Shown piece by piece: positions 1-8,090 of a DNA stretch of 48,853 nt. A program made the translations under genes and the position numbers. The notes beneath the pieces were generated by a model. The model did not search any database and was not told the origin of the DNA. It worked only from the letters and a program-made list of their open reading frames with translations. The DNA lies in contig JBDLRN010000111.1 of NCBI GenBank assembly GCA_039800005.1, forward strand, positions 1-48,853. Direction: 5' to 3'. Numbering within the stretch: position 1 is the stretch's first letter; each line of letters begins with the position of its first letter. The stretch comes from Casp-actino8 sp039800005. GTDB taxonomy: Bacteria; Actinomycetota; Acidimicrobiia; Acidimicrobiales; Ilumatobacteraceae.

Positions 1-1287
1 ATCAACGACGTACTCGAGGAGTCGTTCGACGACGGCGTGTGGGTGTGGGGTGAGATCACCGGTCTGAGCGTCAAAGGTGGACACACCTACTTCACACTCG
101 TCGAGCAGACGAGCAACGGAAAGAAGTCGCAACTCAACGTCAACCTGTGGCGGGGCGAATTCGAGAAGATCCGGCCGGTGTTGCGCAAGAGCGGTGTGAC
201 CCTCGAGAACGGCTTGCGCGTCCGGGTGTTCGGGGAGCTCGACTTCTACGCGCCATTCGGCAAGTTGTCGTTGGTCATGCGCGGGATCGACCCCCGATTC
301 ACTCTCGGTGACATCGCCATGCAGCGCGACGAGTTGATCCGTCGTCTGCGCGAGTCGGGTGACTTCGATCGCAACAAAGAGGTCGAATGGAGTCCGGTTC
401 CGCTGCGGGTCGGTGTCGTGACGAGTGGGAGCAGTGCCGCGTGGGCCGACTTCGTCCACGAGATCGAACGCAGCGAACTGGGATTCGTCCTGCGTCTCGC
501 CGATGTGACGGTGCAAGGTGACAACGCGGTGTCGCAGGTGAGTCGCGCCATCGAATCGTTCGGCCGACGATCCGACCTCGATGTCGTCGCCGTGGTGCGC
601 GGCGGTGGCAGTCGGGCCGAGTTGGCCACCTTCGACGCCGAGCAGATCGCTCTCGCCATCGCTCGATCACCGCTGCCTGTGGTGACCGGGATCGGACACG
701 AGATCGACACGAGCGTCGCCGACGAAGTGGCCCATCGACGCTTCAAGACCCCGACAGCATGCGCGGCCGGTCTGGTCGAGCGAGTGCGATCGTTCGTGGA
801 GGAGACCGAGACCACGTGGTCGGAGATCGCGCGTGTGTCGAGTGATCATCTCGTCGACGCGTCGACGTCGCTCACCGACGTGACCCATCGCATCGCCGTG
901 CACACACGCACCGCTCTCACGCGAGCCGAGGAGCGGCTCGGCCACCGTAGACATCGCCTGACGACGGCTGCTCGCGGAATCGTCACCGCCCGCTCTGCGG
1001 TGCTCGCCGCCCACGTCGACACGGTTCGTCGTCGATCACCGATGATCGTGGCCGAGCAATTCCGGCGACTCGACGAACTCGAGACCCGTACCCGTCTGCT
1101 CGACCCGCGCGAGTTGATGAAACGGGGGTGGTCGGTCACGCGACACGCCGACGGTCGGGTGGTTCGTTCGGTCGCCGACCTCGCGGCAGCCGATGTGGTC
1201 GTCACGCAGATCTCCGACGGGACGGTCACGAGTACCGTGACGTCCACCACTTTGTCTCCGGCCCTCGACGAAGGAAGAAGCTCATGA
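1..1287 (+). CDS. xseA: Exodeoxyribonuclease VII large subunit (5' end outside window)
   Basis: Large, catalytic subunit of exonuclease VII, a cytoplasmic nuclease that degrades single-stranded DNA to oligonucleotides in repair and recombination. The frame is open from base 1 and its first residues (INDVLEESFDDGVWVWGEI) match the start of the N-terminal OB-fold, so the true start is upstream and the GTG at 37 is internal. The catalytic core follows: GVVTSGSSAAWADF near base 410, VVRGGGSRAELATFD near 590-640 and TGIGHEIDTSVADEVAHRR near 685-745. A charged helical region and a short C-terminal domain complete the usual length. The stop overlaps the xseB start as ATGA, so the two subunits are translationally coupled. 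Confidence 0.95.
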   Translation: MNDVLEESFDDGVWVWGEITGLSVKGGHTYFTLVEQTSNGKKSQLNVNLWRGEFEKIRPVLRKSGVTLENGLRVRVFGELDFYAPFGKLSLVMRGIDPRFTLGDIAMQRDELIRRLRESGDFDRNKEVEWSPVPLRVGVVTSGSSAAWADFVHEIERSELGFVLRLADVTVQGDNAVSQVSRAIESFGRRSDLDVVAVVRGGGSRAELATFDAEQIALAIARSPLPVVTGIGHEIDTSVADEVAHRRFKTPTACAAGLVERVRSFVEETETTWSEIARVSSDHLVDASTSLTDVTHRIAVHTRTALTRAEERLGHRRHRLTTAARGIVTARSAVLAAHVDTVRRRSPMIVAEQFRRLDELETRTRLLDPRELMKRGWSVTRHADGRVVRSVADLAAADVVVTQISDGTVTSTVTSTTLSPALDEGRSS

Positions 1288-1517
1288 CCAAGAAGACCGA
1301 CTCGACAGCGACCGAGGGATCCCACGACGACATCGGGTACGCCGAGGCTCTCGACGAACTCGAGACGATCCTCGCCGAACTCGAGGAGAGCGACGTCGAT
1401 GTCGACGTTCTCGCCGACCGAGTCGCTCGGGCGTCGGAACTGATCCGCGTGTGTCGGGATCGCATCGGCAACGCCAAGTTGCAGATCGAGAAGGTGGTCG
1501 CCGGTCTGGAGGACTGA
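1284..1517 (+). CDS. xseB: Exodeoxyribonuclease VII small subunit
   Basis: Small non-catalytic subunit that assembles with XseA. The protein has 77 residues, the family's usual size, with the typical helical hairpin: GYAEALDELETILAELE around residues 17-33, then a second helix ending in KLQIEKVVAGLED. The ATG at 1284 overlaps the xseA stop and has a purine-rich AAGGAAGAAG just upstream. An in-frame start upstream at 1128 would lie inside xseA and is not needed. It is the last gene of the xseAB pair; the next gene has its own -10 box. Confidence 0.93.
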   Translation: MTKKTDSTATEGSHDDIGYAEALDELETILAELEESDVDVDVLADRVARASELIRVCRDRIGNAKLQIEKVVAGLED

Positions 1518-1525
1518 GCGACCCC

Positions 1526-1531
1526 TAGCCT
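1526..1531 (+). promoter_or_regulatory. -10 box TAGCCT, leaderless start of polyprenyl synthase gene
   Basis: TAGCCT followed by 6 nt (gatccc) and GTG at 1538. Transcription would begin at or next to the start codon; no Shine-Dalgarno sequence is present. Confidence 0.7.
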
Positions 1532-1537
1532 GATCCC

Positions 1538-2599
1538 GTGATCGTCGGTCCCCCTCCGTCCTTGCTCGACGTCGCGCGTCGCGTCGAGTCTCGACTCGAC
1601 GCCGTCCTGCGTGACGAAGAGACACGCTGGTCGGAGTTCGACCCCGACCTGGCGTCGCCGGTCGCCGAGATCCGACGTCTGGTGGGTGCCGGCGGGAAGC
1701 GATTGCGTCCGGCGTTCTGCCATTGGGGATTCGTCGGTCTCGGCGGTTCGGCGACCGACGCTCGGGCGATCGACGCCGGGGCCGCCCTCGAGTTGCTGCA
1801 CGCCTTCGCCCTCTTTCACGACGACATCATGGACGGGGCCCTCACCCGACGGGGTGAGCCGGTGACCCACGAAGTGTTCGCTGCCGAACACCGTGCTCAT
1901 GGCAGCAGTGGAGAAGCCCGTCGTTACGGCGAGGGGATGGCGATCCTGATCGGTGATCTCACCTTCGTGATCAGTGATCGTCTGCTCGACGGTGTGTCCT
2001 CCGAGGCGCGGGCGATCTGGCACGAACTCCGCATCGAACTCAACGTCGGCCAGATCCTCGATCTCATGGGATCGGCCCGTCACGATCGCCGACGCGACAA
2101 GGCCGAGCGGATCTGTCGTTACAAGAGCGGCAAGTACACCATCGAGCGACCGCTTCATCTCGGGGCCATGATCGCCGCACCCGAGCGAGCCGCCCGAGCG
2201 CTGCCCAAGTTGAGTGCCTACGGCCTTCCGCTCGGTGATGCGTTCCAGATGCGCGACGACGTGATGGGGGTGTTCGGCGATCCGTCGATCACCGGCAAAC
2301 CGGTCGGCGACGATCTGCGGGAGGGCAAGCCGACTCCTTTGCTCGCCATCGCCGTCGAGCGAGCGAACGAAGCTCAGCGGAGCGTTCTCGATCGAGTCGG
2401 CCGCGACCAATTGTCGGATGCCGACGTGGCCGCGGTGCAGCAGATCGTCGTCGACTGTGGTGCTCTCGACGAGATGGAGCGGGTCATCGCTCGACTCAGC
2501 GAGCAAGCGGTGGCATCACTCGACGTCGCCGAACTGACCGGCGAGGCTCGAGCCGAACTCGAAACTCTTGCGGTGTACGTCACCCAGCGTCGAACATGA
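1538..2599 (+). CDS. Polyprenyl (geranylgeranyl-type) diphosphate synthase
   Basis: Trans-isoprenyl diphosphate synthase that adds isopentenyl diphosphate to allylic diphosphates, making chains for quinones, carotenoids or other lipids. The first aspartate-rich motif is FHDDIMDGA near residue 95 and matches DDxxD. The second, MRDDVMGVFGDP near residue 240, lacks the last Asp, as is common in actinobacterial IdsA-type enzymes. KRLRPAF near residue 55 and KSGKYTIERP near 190 are further substrate-binding signatures. The length of 353 aa is normal. The GTG start was chosen because a -10 box lies 6 nt upstream. Product chain length cannot be told from sequence alone. Confidence 0.9.
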   Translation: MIVGPPPSLLDVARRVESRLDAVLRDEETRWSEFDPDLASPVAEIRRLVGAGGKRLRPAFCHWGFVGLGGSATDARAIDAGAALELLHAFALFHDDIMDGALTRRGEPVTHEVFAAEHRAHGSSGEARRYGEGMAILIGDLTFVISDRLLDGVSSEARAIWHELRIELNVGQILDLMGSARHDRRRDKAERICRYKSGKYTIERPLHLGAMIAAPERAARALPKLSAYGLPLGDAFQMRDDVMGVFGDPSITGKPVGDDLREGKPTPLLAIAVERANEAQRSVLDRVGRDQLSDADVAAVQQIVVDCGALDEMERVIARLSEQAVASLDVAELTGEARAELETLAVYVTQRRT

Positions 2600-2628
2600 G
2601 GGTCGGAGCGAGATGGGACCAAAGGCCC

Positions 2629-2634
2629 TACGAT
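2629..2634 (+). promoter_or_regulatory. -10 box TACGAT for LysM lipoprotein gene
   Basis: TACGAT lies 7 nt before the in-frame GTG at 2642. It overlaps the alternative ATG at 2633, so that ATG would fall inside the promoter. Confidence 0.6.
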
Positions 2635-2641
2635 GCGTGAG

Positions 2642-3001
2642 GTGAAGTTCTCCATCGTCGCCGTGGCTCTCATGACCTCGGTCACCCTCGTCGCGTGCGG
2701 GGGTGACGACCAATCGATCGGGACGCTGCCCTTGATGACGGCTGCGCCGACCACATCCTCGACGAGCGTCGGTGTCACAACCACGCTGCCGTCAGCCGAG
2801 GAGTTCTACACGATTCAGCAGGGTGACACGCTTTTCGGTATCGCACAGGCCTTCGGCGTGTCGGTCGACGAACTGATCTCGTTCAACGGGATCGCCGACC
2901 CCGATGCGATCCAGGCCGGACAGCGTCTGCAGATCCCACCGGCCGCGTCTCCCACCACGACCGCGTCTCCCACCACGACCACGGCGCCCACCACCCCCTG
3001 A
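2642..3001 (+). CDS. LysM-domain lipoprotein
   Basis: Predicted lipoprotein that binds peptidoglycan outside the membrane. With the GTG start at 2642 it begins MKFSIVAVALMTSVTLVAC, a compact signal peptide ending in the lipobox LVAC. A low-complexity Thr/Ser linker leads to one LysM domain (YTIQQGDTLFGIAQAFGVS through IQAGQRLQIP, about residues 54-100). The tail is a repeated Pro/Thr/Ser stretch. The upstream ATG at 2633 would add three residues but sits in the -10 box, so 2642 is preferred. No enzymatic domain is visible, so it may be a wall-tethered adaptor. Confidence 0.85.
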   Translation: MKFSIVAVALMTSVTLVACGGDDQSIGTLPLMTAAPTTSSTSVGVTTTLPSAEEFYTIQQGDTLFGIAQAFGVSVDELISFNGIADPDAIQAGQRLQIPPAASPTTTASPTTTTAPTTP

Positions 3002-3011
3002 CCCGACTTCG

Positions 3012-3017
3012 TACACT
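3012..3017 (+). promoter_or_regulatory. -10 box TACACT for oxygenase-like gene
   Basis: TACACT, 6 nt, then ATG at 3024. It lies in the 22-bp gap after the LysM gene, so the gene can be transcribed on its own. Confidence 0.65.
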
Positions 3018-3023
3018 GGCCTC

Positions 3024-3734
3024 ATGGCCGACGGCGCGAAGTTCTGGCCGACCAAGGAACACTGGTCGGTGAGCATTCCACTGCACACTCCTCATCGCCG
3101 GATGAAGGTTCTCGACGAGAGCGGTTTCGTCTCTCTCAGTCCGATGCCGATCGATGTGCCGTCCCACGAGTGGGAATCGCTCGAGTACATGGACTGGAAG
3201 AGCGGTGGCGACACGAATTTCGCGCCGCTCGCGTCGGCCGACGGCGAACTCGATTGCCGAGGCTTCTGGGACAAGGGAAAGACCGACAAGGACGCCCTCT
3301 GGACGGTGAACGCCGACAAAGCACCCACATTGCGCCGGTACGTCGACTCGGTGGGTGCCAACTTCGGACGCGTTCGCATCATCAAACTCGAACCTCAAGA
3401 TCGCGACACGGCGATTCGTTCGATCCATCGTGACGACAACAACCGTTTCAATCCCGACGACGAGGGTTGGGTCGTGCGGTCCTGGGTCGAACTCACGCAT
3501 CAGCCCGACAGTTACATGTTGCTCATGGACAACGACGCCGACGGTCTGCCCGATCCGTCGACCGAGCGTCGGGTCCCGCTTCCGAAGGGCGCCCGGTTCG
3601 TGGTCGACACCCAACGCCTCTGGCACGTGGTGGTGCACAACTCCGATTGTCCGCGTTTCGCGTTGATCACCAGTTTCGAAAGCGGTCCGACTCTCGAACG
3701 TTGGATCGACTCGCAGCGCAGCGTCAGCGTCTGA
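3024..3734 (+). CDS. Putative Fe(II)/2-oxoglutarate oxygenase-like protein (aspartyl beta-hydroxylase-like)
   Basis: A 236-aa cytoplasmic protein without signal peptide or membrane segments. Seen in the sequence: IHRDDNNRFN near residues 138-147 gives an H-x-D pair, and TQRLWHVVVHNSDCPRFALI near residues 197-216 gives a distal His followed by Arg. This HxD...H...R order is that of double-stranded beta-helix iron oxygenases, and the layout most resembles the aspartyl/asparaginyl beta-hydroxylase group. The assignment is inference from motif order; substrate is unknown. Its stop is 10 bp from the convergent stop of the ethylmalonyl-CoA mutase gene. Confidence 0.6.
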   Translation: MADGAKFWPTKEHWSVSIPLHTPHRRMKVLDESGFVSLSPMPIDVPSHEWESLEYMDWKSGGDTNFAPLASADGELDCRGFWDKGKTDKDALWTVNADKAPTLRRYVDSVGANFGRVRIIKLEPQDRDTAIRSIHRDDNNRFNPDDEGWVVRSWVELTHQPDSYMLLMDNDADGLPDPSTERRVPLPKGARFVVDTQRLWHVVVHNSDCPRFALITSFESGPTLERWIDSQRSVSV

Positions 3735-3744
3735 TCGGTGCCGG

Positions 3745-5724
3745 TCAGCCGCGTGACGACGCGGCGATCTCGGCGATGTCGCGCATGATGCGGCCGAGTT
3801 GGAAATCTTTCGGCGTGTAGACGGCTCGAACACCTTGTGACAACAGGCGTGGCCGGTCCTCCTCGGGGATGATGCCGCCCACCACCACTGGGATGTCGAC
3901 ACCATCGTTCTTCAGACATTCGATGACCGCCGGGACGAGCGAGAGGTGCGATCCGGACAGGATCGACAGACCGATCACGTCCGGATCCTCGTCGCGTGCA
4001 CTCGCTGCGATCTGCTCGGGTGTGAGCCGGATTCCGGAGTAGATGACCTCCATTCCGGCGTCGCGGGCCGCTACGGCGATCTGCTCGGCTCCGTTGGAGT
4101 GACCGTCGAGGCCGGGCTTGGCGACCAGCAACTTGGGCGGTCCACCGGGGATCGTGCGCACGAATTCGGCGACCTCGGCCAGTTCACCCGGGCGCTTGCC
4201 GACTGCAGCCGACACGCCGGTGGGGGCGCGGTATTCGCCGAAGACCTCGCGCAGCACACCGGCCCACTCGCCAGTGGTGCCACCGGCTTTGGCCAACGCG
4301 ATCGACGGTTCCATCACGTTGCCACCGTCGAGCGCGGCTCGTCGCAGTTCGTCGAGGGCTGCGTCGACCGCGGCCTGATCCCGCGCAGAGCGCCAGGCGA
4401 CCACGTCGTCGATGGTCTCGCGTTCGACGGCCGGATCGACCTTCACGATCTTGTCGCTGCCACCGAGGGGCGACACTTCGGTCTCTCGGTAGCTGTTGAC
4501 ACCGACCACGATCTGCTCACCCGATTCGATGCGGCGAGTGCGCTCGGCCATCGACTTCACGAGACGACCCTTCAACTGGTCGACCGCTTCGAAGGCTCCA
4601 CCCAAGGCGAGCACTTCTTCGTATTCGGTCCAGGCCGCGTCACGGATCTCGGCCGTTCGCGCCTCGACCACATGGGAGCCGTCGAAGATGTCGCCGTACT
4701 CGAGCAGATCGGTCTCGAAGGCGAGCACTTGCTGCATGCGCAGGCTCCACTGCTGATCCCATGGTGTGGGCAGCCCGAGCGCCTCGTTCCAAGCCGGCAA
4801 CTGGATCGAGCGAGCACGGGCGTTCTTCGAGAGCGACACGGCCAGCATCTCGAGCACGATGCGCTGCACGTTGTTCTCGGGCTGCGCCTCGGTGAGACCG
4901 AGCGAGTTGACCTGCACGCCGTAACGGAAACGAAGTGCCTTGTCGTCGGTGACGCCGTAGCGATCGCGTCCGATGCGCTCCCACAGTTCGGTGAAGGCGC
5001 GCATCTTGCACACTTCTTCGACGAAGCGGATACCGGCGTTCACGAAGAACGAGATGGACGCGAACACCTGCGGGAACTGATCGGTCGGAACCTGACCGGA
5101 GTCTCGTACTGCGTCGAGGACTCCGACCGCGGTGGCGAGCGAGTAGGCGATCTCCTGAACGGGTGTGGCTCCCGCTTCTTGAAGGTGGTACGAGCACACG
5201 TTCATCGGATTCCACTTCGGGGCGTTGTTCGCACACCAGGCGACCATGTCGACGATCAGTCGGCGCGACGGAACCGGCGGGAAGATGTACGTCCCGCGCG
5301 ACAGGTACTCCTTCACGATGTCGTTCTGCGTGGTACCCCGCAAAGCCGCGCGTGGAACTCCTTGCTCGTCGGAGTTGGCGACGTACAACGCGAGCAACCA
5401 CGCGGCGGTGGCGTTGATCGTCATCGACGTGTTCATCTGCCCAGGCGGGATGCCGTCGAGCAGCGTACGCATGTGACCGAGATGGGCGACCGGAACACCG
5501 ACCTTGCCCACCTCACCGGCGGCCATCGTCGAATCGGGGTCGTAGCCCGTCTGGGTGGGAAGGTCGAAGGCGATCGACAGACCGGTCTGACCCTTGGCCA
5601 GATTGGTTCGGTACAACTCGTTGGACGCCTGGGCCGTGGAGTGGCCCGAATACGTCCGCATCAACCAAGGTGCGTCGCGTCGAGGCTGATCGTCGCGGGC
5701 GGGTGCGGTGGTCTCGTCGGCCAT
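3745..5724 (-). CDS. ecm: Ethylmalonyl-CoA mutase (MeaA-type, B12-dependent)
   Basis: Adenosylcobalamin-dependent acyl-CoA mutase converting (2R)-ethylmalonyl-CoA to methylsuccinyl-CoA in the ethylmalonyl-CoA pathway. The single 659-aa chain carries an N-terminal TIM-barrel mutase domain with RTYSGHSTAQASNELYR and LSIAFDLPTQTGYDPD near the start. A C-terminal B12-binding domain has the cobalt-ligand motif LDGHSNG (His about residue 542), then LSILSGSH and VVVGGIIP. The N-terminal signature fits the Ecm/MeaA branch better than methylmalonyl-CoA mutase. The ATG at 5724 is 4 nt after the aat stop, so it is the last gene of the hbd-like/aat/ecm operon. Crotonyl-CoA carboxylase/reductase is not in the window. 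Confidence 0.87.
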   Translation of the reverse strand: MADETTAPARDDQPRRDAPWLMRTYSGHSTAQASNELYRTNLAKGQTGLSIAFDLPTQTGYDPDSTMAAGEVGKVGVPVAHLGHMRTLLDGIPPGQMNTSMTINATAAWLLALYVANSDEQGVPRAALRGTTQNDIVKEYLSRGTYIFPPVPSRRLIVDMVAWCANNAPKWNPMNVCSYHLQEAGATPVQEIAYSLATAVGVLDAVRDSGQVPTDQFPQVFASISFFVNAGIRFVEEVCKMRAFTELWERIGRDRYGVTDDKALRFRYGVQVNSLGLTEAQPENNVQRIVLEMLAVSLSKNARARSIQLPAWNEALGLPTPWDQQWSLRMQQVLAFETDLLEYGDIFDGSHVVEARTAEIRDAAWTEYEEVLALGGAFEAVDQLKGRLVKSMAERTRRIESGEQIVVGVNSYRETEVSPLGGSDKIVKVDPAVERETIDDVVAWRSARDQAAVDAALDELRRAALDGGNVMEPSIALAKAGGTTGEWAGVLREVFGEYRAPTGVSAAVGKRPGELAEVAEFVRTIPGGPPKLLVAKPGLDGHSNGAEQIAVAARDAGMEVIYSGIRLTPEQIAASARDEDPDVIGLSILSGSHLSLVPAVIECLKNDGVDIPVVVGGIIPEEDRPRLLSQGVRAVYTPKDFQLGRIMRDIAEIAASSRG

Positions 5725-5728
5725 GGCG

Positions 5729-6430
5729 TCAGTCTGTCGGCGAGACCGCCGATTTTCCTCGCCCGGCTGGTCGAACGGCCGAGCGCAGAGCGCGTCGGTA
5801 CTCATCACGGGGGACGTCGATCGCCCCGAGCGAGACCAGATGGGGAGTGGTCCACTGCACGTCGAAGAGTTCGAATCCCCCGATTCGCAACACGTCGACC
5901 AACGCGACGAGGGCCGCCTTGGAGGCGTCGGTTGCTCGGTGAAACATGCTTTCGCCGGCGAAGAAGCGTTCGATACGCACGCCGTAGACCCCGCCCACGA
6001 GTTCGTCATCGAGCCACACCTCGACCGAATGGGCCCATCCGCGCCGATTCAGTTCCGTGTACGCAGCCACGAAGTCGTCGTCGATCCAGCCGTGAGGTCG
6101 ACGTTCGTCGCCGCATTCGCGCATCACTCGTTCGAAACACTCGTCGACCGTGTAGCGGAAGCGACGGAGGTGTTTGCGCAGTGAGCGCGACACGTGGAGT
6201 CCGTCGATCGGAATCACGCCGCGCGGGTCGGGACTGAACCAGCCGATGTTGCGCCGACGATCACCGACCGGCATCGGGAAGAAGCCGTGTGAGTACGCCG
6301 ACACGAGTGTGGCGGGCTCGAGGTCTGCGCCGAGACAGATGAGGTCGTCATCGTCGTCGGCGATCGGGACCCCCGCGAACGTCCACTCGCTCTCGGGGAG
6401 TGGACGCGGTGGGGCGAGAAAGCAGGCCAC
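5729..6430 (-). CDS. aat: Leucyl/phenylalanyl-tRNA--protein transferase
   Basis: Transfers Leu or Phe from charged tRNA to N-terminal Arg/Lys of proteins, marking them for ClpAP/ClpSP degradation (N-degron pathway). Family signatures: LVSAYSHGFFPMP, GWFSPDPRGVIP, AHSVEVW, ERFFAGESMFHRATDASKAA and TTPHLVSLGAIDVPRDEY, in the usual order. The start is uncertain. No ATG lies between the upstream stop (6474) and the conserved region; the GTG at 6430 gives 233 aa, close to the family norm, but a start overlapping the dehydrogenase gene is possible. A proteolysis gene between two acyl-CoA genes is an odd operon partner. Confidence 0.88.
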   Translation of the reverse strand: MACFLAPPRPLPESEWTFAGVPIADDDDDLICLGADLEPATLVSAYSHGFFPMPVGDRRRNIGWFSPDPRGVIPIDGLHVSRSLRKHLRRFRYTVDECFERVMRECGDERRPHGWIDDDFVAAYTELNRRGWAHSVEVWLDDELVGGVYGVRIERFFAGESMFHRATDASKAALVALVDVLRIGGFELFDVQWTTPHLVSLGAIDVPRDEYRRALRSAVRPAGRGKSAVSPTD

Positions 6431-6473
6431 GTCGTCGGAACCGAGCAGTCCGAACGATGGATCGCGGTCGCGA

Positions 6474-7322
6474 TCAGTAGTCGTAGAAACCGCCCTTGGT
6501 CTTGCGACCGAGACGACCGGCGGCGACCATACGGCGAAGAGTGGGCATCGCGGCGTAGTTGGGATCGCGGAACTCGTCGTAGAGCGCGTCGAGAATGGCG
6601 AGCGACGTGTCGAGCCCGACCAGATCGAGCAGAGCGAACGGTCCCATCGGGAAGTTGCAGCCACCCTTCATGGCGGTGTCGATGTCGGCCATGTTGGCGG
6701 TTCCCTGTTCGAGCATGCGCACGGCGTTGTTGAGGTACGGGAACAGCAAGGCGTTGACGATGAAGCCGGCCCGGTCCTTCACCTGAACCGGCTGCTTGCC
6801 ACAGGTCTCGGCGAAGGCGGTGGCGGCGCCGATCGTCGCGTCCGACGCGGTGAGCGGCCGGACGATCTCCACGAGCGGCATCGCCGTGGCCGGATTGAAG
6901 AAGTGCACGCCACACACCGACTCGGGCCGTGAGGTGACCATGGCCAATTCGACGACCGGGAGAGTGGAGGTGTTGGTGGCGAGGATCGCTCCCATCTTCA
7001 CAACGCGATCGAGTTCGGCGAAGAGAGCCTTCTTCGTCGCCAGGTCCTCGACCACGCTTTCGATCACGAGGTCGCAGTCGGCAAGAGCCGACAGGTCGGA
7101 CACCGGGGTGATGCGACCGAGGATGGCGGTCGACTCCTCCTCGGTGAGACGGCCTTTCTCGACCTGCTTGGTCAGACCCTTGGCCACCGACGCGACCATG
7201 GCGTCGGCGGTCGCCTGCGAGCGTGAACGCACGATGGTGGTGAAGCCGGCCTTGGCCGCCACTTCGGCCAGGCCCGAGCCCATGATTCCGGAGCCGACGA
7301 TGCCGACGGTCGAGATGGTCAT
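6474..7322 (-). CDS. 3-hydroxyacyl-CoA (3-hydroxybutyryl-CoA) dehydrogenase
   Basis: NAD(P)-dependent dehydrogenase interconverting 3-hydroxyacyl-CoA and 3-oxoacyl-CoA. At 282 aa it is the stand-alone short form, as in 3-hydroxybutyryl-CoA dehydrogenases (Hbd/FadB2). It has a Rossmann motif GIVGSGIMGSGLAEVAAKAG at the N-terminus, the catalytic signature GVHFFNPATAMPLVEIV near residue 140, and a C-terminal dimerisation domain ending GRKTKGGFYDY. The ATG at 7322 has a Shine-Dalgarno AAAGGA about 6 nt upstream. It heads an operon with aat and ethylmalonyl-CoA mutase, consistent with acetyl-CoA assimilation or polyhydroxybutyrate turnover. Confidence 0.9.
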   Translation of the reverse strand: MTISTVGIVGSGIMGSGLAEVAAKAGFTTIVRSRSQATADAMVASVAKGLTKQVEKGRLTEEESTAILGRITPVSDLSALADCDLVIESVVEDLATKKALFAELDRVVKMGAILATNTSTLPVVELAMVTSRPESVCGVHFFNPATAMPLVEIVRPLTASDATIGAATAFAETCGKQPVQVKDRAGFIVNALLFPYLNNAVRMLEQGTANMADIDTAMKGGCNFPMGPFALLDLVGLDTSLAILDALYDEFRDPNYAAMPTLRRMVAAGRLGRKTKGGFYDY

Positions 7323-7373
7323 CCGATGTCCTTTCGCGGGGCCGACCAGCGAGGGGTGGGCCGGGGTGACGGC

Positions 7374-7387
7374 GTCACCGTAGTGAC
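7374..7387. promoter_or_regulatory. GTCAC-4-GTGAC dyad with possible minus-strand -10 (TACGGT)
   Basis: Inverted repeat GTCAC-cgta-GTGAC between the divergent dehydrogenase operon and the S51 peptidase gene. A TACGGT hexamer on the minus strand (7382-7377) overlaps it and would give a leader of about 45 nt for the Shine-Dalgarno-led dehydrogenase gene. A candidate operator only. Confidence 0.35.
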
Positions 7388-7427
7388 CGCTGGGTAACAA
7401 GGGCAAGATCGTGCCGTCGGCGACGCC

Positions 7428-7433
7428 TAAGGT
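7428..7433 (+). promoter_or_regulatory. -10 box TAAGGT for S51 peptidase gene
   Basis: TAAGGT, 6 nt (cgagtc), ATG at 7440. No ribosome-binding site precedes the ATG. Confidence 0.65.
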
Positions 7434-7439
7434 CGAGTC

Positions 7440-8066
7440 ATGCCAGGCACCATCGTTCTGCAGGGTGGAGGGCCCTTCTCCCTCCACGACGATCTCGACC
7501 GACGACTCCTCGCTGGTGTCGGAGCCGACCGAGTGGTCGTCCTGCCCACCGCCGATGCCTTCGAGCGTCCCGAGGTGTTGGTCGCCGCCGCCATGTCGTG
7601 GGCCGAACGCCTCGGCGTGCAGGTCGAGGCCCTCATGGTGATGAGTCGACCCGAAGCCATGGACGACGGGGCTGCCGCAGTGGTGCGTTCGGCCCGTGCG
7701 GTGTGGTTGGTCGGTGACAACCCGATTCACCTGCGCAGCGTCGTCAAGGACACACCGATCTGGGAGGCCTTGCACGACGTGTTGCGCGCCGGTGGAGTCG
7801 TGGTCGGATGTGGCGCATCGGCGTCGGCCCTGTGCGATCCGATGCTCGATCCACGTGGCGGAGCTCTGGCACTCGGACTCGGCTTGTTGAACGGCATGGC
7901 CGTGGTCACCCAGTCCGAGAATCTCACGCACGACCGTCAGGCTCGTGTGCGCAAGTTGACCAACGTGCCGTTGGTGTTCCTGCCGTCCACGTCGGCTCTG
8001 TCGAAGACCGATGTCGGATGGGAGAGCGTCGGACCGCACGAAGTCGTGGGCGACCTGCCCGTCTGA
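7440..8066 (+). CDS. Peptidase S51-like (dipeptidase E/cyanophycinase-like) protein
   Basis: A 208-aa cytoplasmic protein of the class I glutamine-amidotransferase-like fold. It opens with a beta strand and GGGPF. Then come VWLVGDNPIHLRSVV (residues about 91-105) and the nucleophile-elbow region VVGCGASASALCDP (about 119-132). S51 peptidases such as PepE and cyanophycinase use a Ser in GxSAGA at this place; here the sequence is GASASA, with Ser replacing the second Gly. Later residues (GLGLLNGMAVVTQ) fit the family. Exact substrate is unknown. It is 24 nt upstream of the Gfo/Idh/MocA gene and probably cotranscribed with it. Confidence 0.72.
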   Translation: MPGTIVLQGGGPFSLHDDLDRRLLAGVGADRVVVLPTADAFERPEVLVAAAMSWAERLGVQVEALMVMSRPEAMDDGAAAVVRSARAVWLVGDNPIHLRSVVKDTPIWEALHDVLRAGGVVVGCGASASALCDPMLDPRGGALALGLGLLNGMAVVTQSENLTHDRQARVRKLTNVPLVFLPSTSALSKTDVGWESVGPHEVVGDLPV

Positions 8067-8090
8067 TCGCGACGTTTCCGGGAATCGATC

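Noticed and set aside
3946..6237. Open frame of 763 codons on the plus strand
   Set aside because: It lies opposite the ethylmalonyl-CoA mutase and aat genes. The translation is rich in Arg, His and Gly without any recognisable motif, and such mirror frames are common in high-GC DNA.
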